A DNA stretch of 64,000 nt, taken from NCBI RefSeq assembly GCF_001945365.1, contig NZ_MSTQ01000002.1, forward strand, positions 427,273 to 491,272, in the 5' to 3' direction. This DNA comes from Pseudomonas reinekei (lineage in GTDB: Bacteria; Pseudomonadota; Gammaproteobacteria; Pseudomonadales; Pseudomonadaceae). The notes beneath the pieces are model-generated. The model was not told the origin of the DNA, did no database searches, and worked only from the letters and a program-made list of their open reading frames with translations. The position numbers and the translations under genes were made by a program. Below are positions 1 through 8,614 of this stretch, piece after piece. Positions within the stretch are counted from its first letter, which is position 1. Each line of letters opens with the position of its first letter.

Positions 1-17
1 CTCAAGGAGTTACAACA

Positions 18-968
18 ATGAGCGACAACATTTTCACTGGCTGCATGCCTGCATTGATGACCCCCTGCACCGCCGAGCGCAAACCGGACTTCGACGCACT
101 GGTGGCCAAGGGTCGCGAGCTGATCGACATCGGCATGAGCGCCATCGTGTACTGCGGCTCCATGGGCGACTGGCCGCTGCTGACCGAAGCCGAGCGTCAG
201 GAAGGCGTGGCACGTCTGGTGGCCGCCGGCCTCCCGACCATCGTCGGCACCGGGGCGGTCAACAGCCGCGAAGCGGTAGCCCACGCCGCCCACGCCGCCA
301 AAGTCGGCGCCCATGGCCTGATGGTCATTCCGCGCGTGCTGTCCCGTGGCGCGTCGGCTACCGCGCAAAAAGCTCACTTTGCGGCGATTCTCAAGGCGGC
401 CCCGGGGTTGCCGGCCGTGATCTACAACAGCCCTTACTACGGCTTCGCGACCCGTGCGGAGCTGTTCTTCGAACTGCGTCGCGAATACCCGAACCTGATC
501 GGCTTCAAGGAATTCGGGGGTGCCGCCGACCTGCGCTACGCCGCTGAACACATCACCTCCCAGGACGACGACGTAACCTTGATGGTTGGTGTCGACACCC
601 AAGTGGTGCACGGCTTCGTCAACTGCAACGCCACCGGCGCGATCACCGGTATCGGCAATGCGTTGCCACGCGAAGTGCTGCAACTGGTGGCCCTGAGCAA
701 GCAAGCCGCGAAAGGCGATGCCAGGGCCCGCCGTCAGGCTCGGGAACTGGAAGCGGCCCTGGCGGTGCTGTCGTCCTTCGACGAAGGCTGCGACCTGGTA
801 CTCTATTACAAGCACCTGATGGTGCTCAACGGCGACAAGGAATACGCCCTGCACTTCAACGAAACCGATGCCCTCAGCGATGCCCAGCGTCGTTATGCCG
901 AGAACCAGTACACGTTGTTCCGCCAGTGGTACGAACACTGGTCGGCCGAGCAGAACGTCGAGGCCTAG
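18..968 (+). CDS. lhpC: DapA-family deaminase, probable 1-pyrroline-4-hydroxy-2-carboxylate deaminase
   Basis: A 316-aa cytoplasmic TIM-barrel protein of the DHDPS/NAL superfamily. The Schiff-base lysine is K164 (in GFKEF) and the assisting tyrosine is Y136 (in IYNSP). The usual GTTGE loop reads GSMGD, so it is not a true DapA. In Pseudomonas this subfamily deaminates and dehydrates the pyrroline made from cis-4-hydroxy-D-proline, giving alpha-ketoglutarate semialdehyde. The next gene, 3 bp downstream, encodes a DadA-like oxidoreductase, the expected preceding step, which supports the call. The start has a good ribosome site (AAGGAG, bases 4-9). The alternative is another keto-acid aldolase or deaminase of the same superfamily; the substrate is inferred. 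Confidence 0.75.
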   Translation: MSDNIFTGCMPALMTPCTAERKPDFDALVAKGRELIDIGMSAIVYCGSMGDWPLLTEAERQEGVARLVAAGLPTIVGTGAVNSREAVAHAAHAAKVGAHGLMVIPRVLSRGASATAQKAHFAAILKAAPGLPAVIYNSPYYGFATRAELFFELRREYPNLIGFKEFGGAADLRYAAEHITSQDDDVTLMVGVDTQVVHGFVNCNATGAITGIGNALPREVLQLVALSKQAAKGDARARRQARELEAALAVLSSFDEGCDLVLYYKHLMVLNGDKEYALHFNETDALSDAQRRYAENQYTLFRQWYEHWSAEQNVEA

Positions 969-971
969 GAC

Positions 972-2249
972 ATGCCCAACGATTCCACTGCCAACAATCG
1001 CCACGACATAACCGTCATCGGTGCGGGAGTCATCGGCGTCGCCTGCGCACTGCAACTGGCGCGTCAGGGACTGAGGGTGACGGTTATCGACCAGCAGGAG
1101 CCCGGCCATGGTGCCTCGTTCGGCAATGCCGGGCATCTGGCGACCGAGCAGGTGTTTCCCATCGCGGACTTGTCGATCCTGAAACGCTTGCCTGCCATGC
1201 TCATGGACCCGATGGGGCCGTTGCGCCTGGACTGGAAGTACATGCCGCGCGCCCTGCCGTGGTTTGCCCGTCTACTGTTGAACCTGCGTCCGGCGCCATT
1301 CCAGCGCACGGTGGCCGGCATACGCGCGCTCAATGAAAGCAGCCTCGGCGCGTGGCAACGGCTGTTGCAGACGATCGTCCGTCCCGACCTGCTCAAGGAG
1401 GACGGTTCGTTGCTGGTGTTCGAACGCGCCGATTCGCAACCGGCGATTGAAGCGCTGCAGGCGCGCATGCGCCAGCAACAGGTGCCGGTCGAGCGCTGGC
1501 AGGCCAACGCCGTGCGCGATGCCGCACCGCAACTGAGCGAACACCTGCAGGGGGGATTGTTCTTCGAGCGCACCGGGCATTTCCTCGACCCTTATCGCGT
1601 GGTCTGCGAACTGGTCCACGCAGCTAAAGCCTGTGGTGTGCAATTTCTCAAGCGCCGGGTGCAGGACGGACATCTGGATGCTGGGGGGGTGTCGCTGATC
1701 ACCGATCAGGGAGAACTGAGCAGCCACCGGGTCCTGATCGCCTGCGGCGCTCATTCAGCGCAACTCACCCAGGCGCTGACCGGTAAAAAAGTGCCGCTGG
1801 ACACCGAGCGCGGTTATCACCTGATGCTGCCCCACGAGCGTGAGCGGTTGCCGTTCGCCGTCACCTCGCTGGAGCGCAAGTTCATCATGACGCCGATGAC
1901 AGGCGGGCTGCGGCTGGCCGGCACCGTCGAGTTCGCCGGCCTCGACAGCCCGCCGAGCATGGAGCGCGCATGGCAGTTGCACCGCCTGAGCAAAGGCCTG
2001 TTCCGTCGAGACCTGAACGCTGAGGCGGCGACGCCGTGGATGGGTTTTCGCCCGTCCCTGCCCGACTCGCTGCCGATCATCGACAGCGCGTGCGACGGCA
2101 AGGTACTGCTCGCCTTCGGGCACCAGCATCTGGGGTTGACGCAAGCGGCGGTCACCGCGCAACTGATCGCTCAATTGGCCTCACCGACGAGCATTTTCCA
2201 GAGCCATGGATTACCGACAATGGCGGCTTACAGGCTGGATCGATTTTGA
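972..2249 (+). CDS. FAD-dependent D-amino-acid dehydrogenase, probably cis-4-hydroxy-D-proline dehydrogenase
   Basis: A 425-aa DadA-like flavoprotein with an N-terminal dinucleotide-binding GAGVIG motif at about residues 16-21 followed by a typical Rossmann helix, and a C-terminal substrate domain ending in the FGHQHLGLT segment of this family. It starts 3 bp after the DapA-like deaminase and is clearly co-transcribed. In hydroxyproline catabolism such an enzyme oxidises cis-4-hydroxy-D-proline to the pyrroline consumed by that deaminase. The family (GlyOx/DAO) also acts on other D-amino acids, so the exact substrate is inferred from the neighbour. The epimerase and semialdehyde dehydrogenase of the pathway must lie left of the window, if present. 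Confidence 0.72.
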   Translation: MPNDSTANNRHDITVIGAGVIGVACALQLARQGLRVTVIDQQEPGHGASFGNAGHLATEQVFPIADLSILKRLPAMLMDPMGPLRLDWKYMPRALPWFARLLLNLRPAPFQRTVAGIRALNESSLGAWQRLLQTIVRPDLLKEDGSLLVFERADSQPAIEALQARMRQQQVPVERWQANAVRDAAPQLSEHLQGGLFFERTGHFLDPYRVVCELVHAAKACGVQFLKRRVQDGHLDAGGVSLITDQGELSSHRVLIACGAHSAQLTQALTGKKVPLDTERGYHLMLPHERERLPFAVTSLERKFIMTPMTGGLRLAGTVEFAGLDSPPSMERAWQLHRLSKGLFRRDLNAEAATPWMGFRPSLPDSLPIIDSACDGKVLLAFGHQHLGLTQAAVTAQLIAQLASPTSIFQSHGLPTMAAYRLDRF

Positions 2250-2271
2250 GCCACCGCCGCAGAAAATCGCC

Positions 2272-2895
2272 TCACTGCAACGGCGAAAACTTCGCCGGCA
2301 GATAAATCGTCGAGCACATGTCCTGCAGTTGCGGGCCGGAGTTTTCTGGTGGCCAGACGCCGTCGGCGACGGCTTGGGTGCGCACTTGCAGGCGCTGTTC
2401 AAGGGTCGTCCATGGCCAGATGTGCAAGTAGCGCGGCAGCGAGCCGTCGGTGGCGTAAAAGGCCGCATACACCGGTGAATACGGTTCGGCGGTGCGTGCT
2501 TCGATGGCTTTGCGCCAACCGTCGAGGGTCGGTTGCAGGCCGCTGCTGATCAGGTCGTAGACTCGCAGTTCGTAGAACGGGCCGTGCTGACCGGCACGCA
2601 GGGGCTCGAGGAAAGGAAACAGGCTGTAGTTTTCAATGCGCAAATCGGTGATGAACGCACCGATGCCGAACACATCCCCCGCCAGCAGAAACCGCTCGCG
2701 CTCCGCTTGTCTGAGGTTTTCGTCGGCATAACCGCGCAGCACGGCGATCTGGTTCAGCTTGCCCAGCTCCGAAGCCCAGCACCCCATCAACGTGCCGCCC
2801 ACCTCAGGCTGTAGCAACGCGAGCTCGATACGCGCCAGGGCGTCCGCCACCGTACGTACGCGCACCGTTAACGTGATCAGTTCAAAAAAACGCAT
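2272..2895 (-). CDS. NIPSNAP family protein
   Basis: A 207-aa soluble protein with two ferredoxin-like NIPSNAP repeats. The C-terminal half has the family hallmark FYELRVYDL near residue 107 and the HIWPW segment near residue 158. The biochemical role of bacterial NIPSNAP proteins is not known. I chose the ATG at 2895, preceded by GGAG six bases upstream, rather than an upstream in-frame start at 2910. It converges on the dehydrogenase gene, with only 22 bp between stops, and reads away from a hairpin-containing region at 2972-3006. Confidence 0.75.
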   Translation of the reverse strand: MRFFELITLTVRVRTVADALARIELALLQPEVGGTLMGCWASELGKLNQIAVLRGYADENLRQAERERFLLAGDVFGIGAFITDLRIENYSLFPFLEPLRAGQHGPFYELRVYDLISSGLQPTLDGWRKAIEARTAEPYSPVYAAFYATDGSLPRYLHIWPWTTLEQRLQVRTQAVADGVWPPENSGPQLQDMCSTIYLPAKFSPLQ

Positions 2896-2971
2896 AACCC
2901 ACTCCGGCAATTGTCAGCCATCGACGGCTTCCCATTGCGCCAGCCTATGCCAGCGCCCGGATCCGGGGTAT

Positions 2972-3006
2972 TGAGGCAAATCCCCTTGTTCACGGGATTT
3001 GCCTCA
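2972..3006. promoter_or_regulatory. 13-bp inverted repeat in the divergent upstream region
   Basis: Perfect arms at 2972-2984 and 2994-3006 (TGAGGCAAATCCC and its complement) around a 9-base loop, between the divergent NIPSNAP gene and the 3194 gene. No T-run follows on either strand, so an operator or mRNA-leader hairpin is as likely as a terminator. The rest of 2896-3193 shows no gene. Confidence 0.4.
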
Positions 3007-3193
3007 GTACGCTAGGTAATACCCTTATCACAAGGAGGGTGCTTCGTGAGGTGCCCTCCTCTCGTCGAATGTCCAACCGGTAAAGAATGTATCGAGCAAA
3101 CTGGATACGGGGTCTGCTACGCTTTTTTATCCTTGAATGGACTCAGCCGACGATGGCGGAAGACTGTTTCGCGGCGCGCACGCGGGGTGAAAT

Positions 3194-3637
3194 ATGAAAA
3201 GCAAAGTACTGGGTGTCGCCCTGACCCTCTTCGTTGTGGGCGCCGGCATCTATGGGCTGAACCGTTGGGAGCAGGTCGAAAGCCAACGCCAGGCAGCGGT
3301 GTGCCTGGCAAACCAGGAACATCTCAAAGACCTGAAAACCCAGGCCCGGGCCATGACCGCCGGACTGTCGGTCGAAGGCTATGCCGAGGCCGAAAAAGCC
3401 GAGGCCGGCAAACTGGTTCGCGCGCTGGATACCGCCCGTAACGAAGCGGAGGTCAATGCGGTGATCGACGAGCATTCGGCCGTCATCGAAGCGCAGATCG
3501 TTGCCGAAGATGCGGAAGTAAAATCCAAAGGCGACCAACCGTTCCTGGGTCAAGAGCTGAAAAAACAGCGCATCACCACGGACATCAAGCAGGAACTCAA
3601 TCGCGCCGAAAAAGCGGTCGCCGATGCCTGTGACTAG
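3194..3637 (+). CDS. Small membrane-anchored or periplasmic hypothetical protein
   Basis: A 147-aa protein with an N-terminal hydrophobic segment (residues 4-20, VLGVALTLFVVGAGIYG) that is either a membrane anchor or an uncleaved signal. It is followed by a highly charged, Ala/Glu/Lys-rich helical region likely to form a coiled coil. Two cysteines (one near residue 37 and one at the second-last position) may pair in the periplasm. I do not recognise a named family. The GGGGTGA ribosome site just before the ATG supports the start. The following gene also encodes a small exported protein, 89 bp downstream. Confidence 0.6.
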   Translation: MKSKVLGVALTLFVVGAGIYGLNRWEQVESQRQAAVCLANQEHLKDLKTQARAMTAGLSVEGYAEAEKAEAGKLVRALDTARNEAEVNAVIDEHSAVIEAQIVAEDAEVKSKGDQPFLGQELKKQRITTDIKQELNRAEKAVADACD

Positions 3638-3726
3638 TCGATGATTACCGCTGGTCAGCCGCTCAGCACCTTCCCGTCGCCCACTCTTCCAACGTTGTAC
3701 ATCCCCTTCTATGGAAGACTCGAATC

Positions 3727-4005
3727 ATGAATCGTAAAGCCGCTGTGTTCCTGCTTGCGGGCCTGATGTCGACCGGCTCGCTTTTCGCCTTCGCCGCTGA
3801 AAAAACCGGCTCAGACTCCGCCGTTCCTCCTGCCGCCCTGCCGGGCGTCAACCATGCTCAAGGCGCTGAATCCAACGCGGACAAGGCCGACAAAAAGGGC
3901 GAAGAGGCATCGGGCTCCAACTCCGGGGCTGATACAAGTGCCGCGGAAAAAGATGCCGCGACATCGAGCGGCTCGCCAGACGAAGTCAAAGAGCCGAAGC
4001 CGTAA
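3727..4005 (+). CDS. Exported low-complexity hypothetical protein
   Basis: A 92-aa protein with a clear Sec signal peptide (positive MNRK, hydrophobic core, probable cleavage after AFA near residue 23). The mature part is very low in complexity, rich in Ala, Ser, Asp, Lys and Gly, and is probably disordered. Such short proteins are common in pseudomonads and have no assigned role. It may be co-transcribed with the preceding small envelope gene. Coding is supported by the signal peptide and codon use only. Confidence 0.5.
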   Translation: MNRKAAVFLLAGLMSTGSLFAFAAEKTGSDSAVPPAALPGVNHAQGAESNADKADKKGEEASGSNSGADTSAAEKDAATSSGSPDEVKEPKP

Positions 4006-4037
4006 CAGCAAGGTCTGCCGACAACGCTACGCCTTCC

Positions 4038-4058
4038 ACGACGCCGTTCTGGCGTCGT
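4038..4058. terminator. Hairpin after the small exported-protein gene
   Basis: Perfect 8-bp GC-rich stem (ACGACGCC / GGCGTCGT) with a 5-base loop, 32 bases after the stop at 4005. There is no strong T-run, so it may be a weak or factor-assisted terminator separating this gene from the phosphonate operon. Confidence 0.4.
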
Positions 4059-4211
4059 ATCCGTTATGTGCGTGACGCTGACGCAGTCGGCGTCCGATGC
4101 ACGCTTTGTTATCGGCTCAGCCGATGCGAACCTGCGAATTATCGATTTGTGCAGTTGATGCCTGGCCGCGAGCATGGAGCCACTTCCAACAACAAGAACC
4201 AAGGACCCGCC

Positions 4212-5303
4212 ATGACTGCCCGATTCCACAATCCCGTCGATACACGTTTCGGCTGGGGTAGCCTGCAGGAGCTTGTCTCCCTCACCGAAAATCAGAAAGT
4301 CACTCTCGTCACCTTTCCCGAAGCCCGCGGGTTGGGACTGGTTAACCGAATCCAGGATCTGCTCGGCGATCGCCTGGTCCATGTGATCGAGGATGTGCAA
4401 CCCAATCCGGATGTCGCCCAACTGCGCGGTACGTATGAGCGCTTTTGGCAAGAGGCTGGAGATTGCCATACAGTGCTGGCGGTCGGCGGTGGCAGTGCCA
4501 TTGATACAGCCAAAGCCTTGATCGTGGGGACCGCGTCGGGGGCCTTTGACGAATTGCTCTCGTTGCTGGCAACGGGAAAGCCCTTTACCCCGCCGCGCAG
4601 CAAGCTGCTGATCGCGGCGCCGACCACCGCGGGCACCGGAAGTGAAGTCACGCCTTGGGCTACGATCTGGGACGCTGCCAGCCACAAAAAATACTCCCTG
4701 CACCTGGAATGTACCTGGCCGACGGTGGCGATCGTCGACCCGGAGTTGATGCTGACCGTTCCCGGCAGCGTCACCATCTCCACGGGGCTGGATGCCTTGT
4801 CCCATGCCCTGGAGTCAGTCTGGAACATCAACGCCAATCCGGTTTCCGACACCTTCGCCGTCTCCGCGATCTCGGACATTCTCGAATGCTTGCCGCTCCT
4901 GAGTCGTGACCTGTCCAACAAGGAACTGCGTAGCCGCATGGCATTGGCAGCGCTCAAGGCGGGGTTGGCGTTTTCCAACACCAAGACCGCCCTGGCCCAT
5001 TCCATTTCCTATGAAATGACCCTGCACCACGGCCTGCCCCATGGCATCGCCTGCTCCTTCACGCTGCCGCTGGTACTCGGACTTGCCTGGGGCCATGACG
5101 AAGCACGCGATCGCACCCTCCAGCACATTTTCGGCAATGACCTGCACCGCGCCCAGGACCGGCTGCGCAACTTTCTGCACAGCCTCAATGTGAAAACCGA
5201 GTTCGCCGACTACGGCGTCACGGCCACGCAGGCCCAGCAAATGATCGATTTCGCGATGCAAGGTGCACGCGGCAAGAACTTCATCGGTTCACGAGCGGCC
5301 TAG
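4212..5303 (+). CDS. Iron-containing alcohol dehydrogenase, phosphonoacetaldehyde reductase type
   Basis: A 363-aa group III (Fe) alcohol dehydrogenase. Visible are the NAD-binding GGGSAID motif (about residue 94), the GTGSEVT segment, and the metal ligands Asp and His in DALSH plus further His residues in ALAHS and GLPHG. The family reduces phosphonoacetaldehyde to 2-hydroxyethylphosphonate in phosphonate-antibiotic makers. Here it heads an operon ending in phosphonoacetaldehyde hydrolase, so the reverse, oxidative reaction feeding the hydrolase is plausible. I used the ATG at 4212 because the 48 upstream in-frame codons look non-coding and the family begins about here. The family is certain; the substrate is inferred from context. 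Confidence 0.75.
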   Translation: MTARFHNPVDTRFGWGSLQELVSLTENQKVTLVTFPEARGLGLVNRIQDLLGDRLVHVIEDVQPNPDVAQLRGTYERFWQEAGDCHTVLAVGGGSAIDTAKALIVGTASGAFDELLSLLATGKPFTPPRSKLLIAAPTTAGTGSEVTPWATIWDAASHKKYSLHLECTWPTVAIVDPELMLTVPGSVTISTGLDALSHALESVWNINANPVSDTFAVSAISDILECLPLLSRDLSNKELRSRMALAALKAGLAFSNTKTALAHSISYEMTLHHGLPHGIACSFTLPLVLGLAWGHDEARDRTLQHIFGNDLHRAQDRLRNFLHSLNVKTEFADYGVTATQAQQMIDFAMQGARGKNFIGSRAA

Positions 5304-5429
5304 GTCCTGCCAGCCCCCGACACAGCACTGCCAGCGGCGTAACGAGCCGCGACGATTTCCTGCTGCACCTGAAAAGAGTGCACCCCGCGATGCAAGTCGC
5401 CGGGAACCAACAAGAATAAGGAAAAGATC

Positions 5430-6725
5430 ATGAATCGTGCCCAAACCATGCCAGGCCTTGCCGTAAACACTTCATCGTTCCGGGTCGCCCAGTGGCGCAT
5501 GCTGCTGGCAGCCATGTTTTGTTATTTGTTTTTCTACACCGGAAGGCAAACGTTCGGCTTTGCCATACCCGGCATCCAGGCCGAGTTCGGCCTGTCCAAG
5601 GAAACCCTTGGCTGGGCATCGGCCGCCATGCTCTGGGCCTACGCCATCGGCCAGGCCATCAATGGCAACCTGGCCGACAAATTCGGTGGCCGGCGCATCA
5701 TGACCCTCGGCGCGGTGCTGTCCTGCGGCGCCAACTGGGTGACCAGTTTCGCCAGCGGTTTTGCCGGGCTGATCCTGCCTTGGGGAACCAACGGCTACTT
5801 CCAGGCGCTGGGCTGGGCGCCAGGCAGTCGACTGATCTCCAACTGGTGGAGCACCGGAGAGCGCGGCAAGGTTTATGGCTTTTATGTGTTCGCGGCCGGT
5901 TGCGCCTCCGTGCTGTCCTACGTCACCTCGATCGTTGTGCTGGAAGTGATGCAACTGGAGTGGCGCTGGATCTTCCGTCTGCCGGTGTTGCTGATGTTGG
6001 CCGGCGGCATCATTTTTTACCTGGTGGCCCGTGAGCGCCCGCAGGACATGGGTTTTGAACCACTGGCCGACACCGGCGTGGCCAACGCCGACGACAAAGG
6101 TCACGAAGTCGCCCACGGTGAAACCGAGACCTCCGCGCAACGCTACAAGGCCGTCCTGAAGAACTTCCGCCTGATCATTGCTGCACTGTCCCTCGGCTTT
6201 CAGAACGCCGCGCGCTATGGCTTGATCGTCTGGGTGCCGGTGCACTTCCTCGGCGCCGACTGGAAAAGTGGCGACAGCCTGCTCGATCCCAAATGGATCA
6301 CCGTTGCCCTGCCGGTCGGCATGGCCATCGGCGCCCTCAGCAACGGCTGGATTTCCGACAAACTGTTCGGCTCCAAACGCTACCTGGCGATCATGCTCTA
6401 CATGGTCCTCGGTGCCGGCACCAGCCTGTGGATGTGGACCCTGGCGCCGCACAGCGCAACCGGCCTGGTGGCGCTATTTCTCTGCGGTTTCTTTGTCTAC
6501 GGCCCCGCTTCCAGTTTCTGGGCGTTGTGTCCGGACCTGGTGGGTGCCAAGCGCGCGGGTACCGCCACCGGCGTGATGAACTTCTCGTCCTATCTGTTCG
6601 CCGGCCTGGCGGAACCGCTGATCGGCAGTATGCTCGACAGTACCGGCAACACGTCGTTGATTTTCATCGTGGTCACCGCTGCCTGCCTGTGCAGCGCCTT
6701 AGTCGCGCTGTTCATCAGGCGTTGA
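5430..6725 (+). CDS. MFS transporter, organophosphate:phosphate antiporter (OPA)-like, probable phosphonate uptake
   Basis: A 431-aa inner-membrane protein with about 12 predicted helices. It carries the OPA-family start FFYTGRQTFGFAIPGI (about residues 32-47), reminiscent of GlpT/UhpT, and a loop motif of the DKFGGRR type after helix 2. OPA carriers exchange organophosphates for phosphate. Its place between the phosphonoacetaldehyde-type dehydrogenase and PhnX suggests it imports a phosphonate. An AAGGAAAAG ribosome site precedes the ATG. It sits 126 bp after the dehydrogenase and 54 bp before the LysR gene, so it is probably in the same operon. Confidence 0.75.
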   Translation: MNRAQTMPGLAVNTSSFRVAQWRMLLAAMFCYLFFYTGRQTFGFAIPGIQAEFGLSKETLGWASAAMLWAYAIGQAINGNLADKFGGRRIMTLGAVLSCGANWVTSFASGFAGLILPWGTNGYFQALGWAPGSRLISNWWSTGERGKVYGFYVFAAGCASVLSYVTSIVVLEVMQLEWRWIFRLPVLLMLAGGIIFYLVARERPQDMGFEPLADTGVANADDKGHEVAHGETETSAQRYKAVLKNFRLIIAALSLGFQNAARYGLIVWVPVHFLGADWKSGDSLLDPKWITVALPVGMAIGALSNGWISDKLFGSKRYLAIMLYMVLGAGTSLWMWTLAPHSATGLVALFLCGFFVYGPASSFWALCPDLVGAKRAGTATGVMNFSSYLFAGLAEPLIGSMLDSTGNTSLIFIVVTAACLCSALVALFIRR

Positions 6726-6779
6726 TGGCGGACGTAGCGGCTAGAACGACAAGCGACGACCCAGGAACAGGATCATTTC

Positions 6780-7652
6780 ATGTACCAGTACCACAAGTGG
6801 CTGCGTTCTTTTCACGCGGTGGCGAAGACCGGCAGTTTCACCCTCGCCGCCGAGTACCTGAGCGTCGGGCAGCCGACCGTCAGTGAACAGGTCGATGCGT
6901 TGGAGAAGCGCTTTTCGGTCGAGTTGTTCCATCGCCGGGGCCGCTTTATCGAAATGAGTTCAGCGGGTCACCAGCTCTATGCAATCACCCAGGGGCTGTT
7001 CGGTCAGGAGGATGAAGCCGTGCAATTGCTGCAAAGTTTCAAGCAACGCAAGCTTGGTATGCTGCGACTGGGTGCGGTCTCGCCGCCGATTGCGATGAAC
7101 CTGACCTATGAATTGATGCAACGGCACCCGGACATCGAACTGGAAACCTCGTTCTCGCCTGAAAAGGAAACCCTGGACCGCCTGTTCAACTTCGATATCG
7201 ACGTGGCCATTCTGGCGCTTTCCGAATTCGACCAACGCTTCGATACACAGCTGTACCGACGTTATCCGATCATTGCCGTGGTCCGTGACGACCACCCATG
7301 GGCCCGGCAAAAAGAAGTGCACGTTGAACAAATCAGCGATGAAAAATGGGTCATGCGCGAGAAAAGCTCACGCACCCGTCAGTTGGTTGAAGAAAGCTGC
7401 AAGCAGCTGGGTGTTGCACTCAATTGCGTCATGCAACTCAACAGCCGTGAAGCCATCGTGCATGCGATCGCCAAGGGCATCGGCATCGGTTTCGTCTCGG
7501 CGGTCGAGTACGCCGAAACCCCAGGCACCAAGCCGATCACGTTCGTCAATCACCCGTTTTCCATCGACTACCACCTGTGCTGCCTGGGCATTCGCAGGAA
7601 CCGGCCGATGATCGCCGAACTGTTCGATTCCGGCCCACTGCCGACCACCTGA
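6780..7652 (+). CDS. LysR-type regulator of the phosphonate operon
   Basis: A 290-aa LysR-type regulator. The N-terminal winged HTH (residues 5-64) reads SFTLAAEYLSVGQPTVSEQVDALEK, followed by the linker helix and a periplasmic-binding-like effector domain from about residue 90. It is unusual in lying inside the operon in the same direction as the transporter and phnX rather than being divergent, so it is probably autoregulated. The effector is likely a phosphonate or phosphonoacetaldehyde, as known for LysR regulators of AEP degradation; this is inference from position. Confidence 0.8.
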   Translation: MYQYHKWLRSFHAVAKTGSFTLAAEYLSVGQPTVSEQVDALEKRFSVELFHRRGRFIEMSSAGHQLYAITQGLFGQEDEAVQLLQSFKQRKLGMLRLGAVSPPIAMNLTYELMQRHPDIELETSFSPEKETLDRLFNFDIDVAILALSEFDQRFDTQLYRRYPIIAVVRDDHPWARQKEVHVEQISDEKWVMREKSSRTRQLVEESCKQLGVALNCVMQLNSREAIVHAIAKGIGIGFVSAVEYAETPGTKPITFVNHPFSIDYHLCCLGIRRNRPMIAELFDSGPLPTT

Positions 7653-7738
7653 TTGCGACTCACTCTGATCCACCTCACTGGCTTACTTCTTGATCACAAG
7701 AGGGACGGCCGGCCCACAACAAAAAATGGAGAATCACC

Positions 7739-8566
7739 ATGAATTACCAACAACCATCACAGCTGCAAGCCGTCATCCTGGACTGGGCGGGTACCGTCGT
7801 CGATTTCGGGTCCTTCGCCCCCACGCAGATTTTCGTCGAAGCGTTTGCCGAATTCGGCGTTGCCGTTTCGCTGGAGGAGGCACGGGGTCCGATGGGCATG
7901 GGCAAGTGGGATCACATCCGCACGCTGTGCAATCAACCGCAGATCGCCGAACGTTACCGCGCAGCGTTTGATCGCCTGCCCACCGATGACGATGTCACCG
8001 CACTGTACGAGCGGTTCATGCCGCTGCAAATCGAGAAGATCGCCCTGCACTCGGCGCTGATCCCCGGCGCCCTGGACGCCATTGCGGCCTTGCGTGACAA
8101 GGGTCTGAAGATCGGCTCCTGCTCCGGGTACCCGGCGGTGGTCATGGCTAAAGTGGTCGAGCTTGCGCGCCACAACGGATACGTCGCCGATCACGTCGTC
8201 GCCACCGACGAAGTACCCAACGGTCGGCCTCACCCGGCACAGGCCTTGGCCAACGTGATTGCCCTGGGGATCAGCGACGTCGCTGCCTGCGTCAAGGTCG
8301 ATGACACCTGGCCGGGCATCCTCGAAGGCCGTAGCGCCGGGATGTGGACCGTGGCCCTGACCTGTTCCGGCAATGCCCTGGGTTTGACCTACGACCAATT
8401 CAAAGCCCTGCCCTCAGACAAACTGGCGGTAGAACGCACTCGCATCGCCAAGATGTTCGAAGGGTCGCGCCCACATTATCTGATCGACACCATCGCCGAA
8501 CTGCCGGCGATCATCGAAGACATCAACGCTCGACTGGCACGCGGAGAAACTCCGCAAGGCGCCTGA
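7739..8566 (+). CDS. phnX: Phosphonoacetaldehyde hydrolase
   Basis: A 275-aa HAD-superfamily enzyme that cleaves the C-P bond of phosphonoacetaldehyde to acetaldehyde and phosphate. The nucleophile is D15 in the DWAGT motif. The cap domain has the family-specific [10 protein letters not shown] segment, whose K56 corresponds to the Schiff-base lysine. Downstream, SGYP and VDDTWPGI provide the other HAD motifs. Length and motifs match characterised PhnX. A TGGAGAA ribosome site lies before the ATG. No phnW (AEP transaminase) is found nearby, which is unusual. A strong hairpin follows. Confidence 0.95.
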   Translation: MNYQQPSQLQAVILDWAGTVVDFGSFAPTQIFVEAFAEFGVAVSLEEARGPMGMGKWDHIRTLCNQPQIAERYRAAFDRLPTDDDVTALYERFMPLQIEKIALHSALIPGALDAIAALRDKGLKIGSCSGYPAVVMAKVVELARHNGYVADHVVATDEVPNGRPHPAQALANVIALGISDVAACVKVDDTWPGILEGRSAGMWTVALTCSGNALGLTYDQFKALPSDKLAVERTRIAKMFEGSRPHYLIDTIAELPAIIEDINARLARGETPQGA

Positions 8567-8574
8567 CGCAGAAG

Positions 8575-8610
8575 GCGGTAAGCGGTGCTTTCCGGAGCAC
8601 CGCTTACCGC
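8575..8610. terminator. Bidirectional hairpin between phnX and the convergent LysR gene
   Basis: Perfect 15-bp stem (8575-8589 and 8596-8610) with a 6-base loop, placed 8 bp after the phnX stop and 4 bp before the end of the convergent LysR gene. It lacks a long T-run, but the position and stability suggest it ends both transcripts. Confidence 0.65.
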
Positions 8611-8614
8611 GCTT

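Noticed and set aside
3858..4805. 315-codon open frame opposite the iron alcohol dehydrogenase
   Set aside because: Covers a well-supported gene and an intergenic hairpin; composition is antisense-like.
5472..6452. 326-codon open frame opposite the OPA transporter
   Set aside because: His/Gln/Gly-rich composition typical of antisense frames of membrane-protein genes; no match to a known family.
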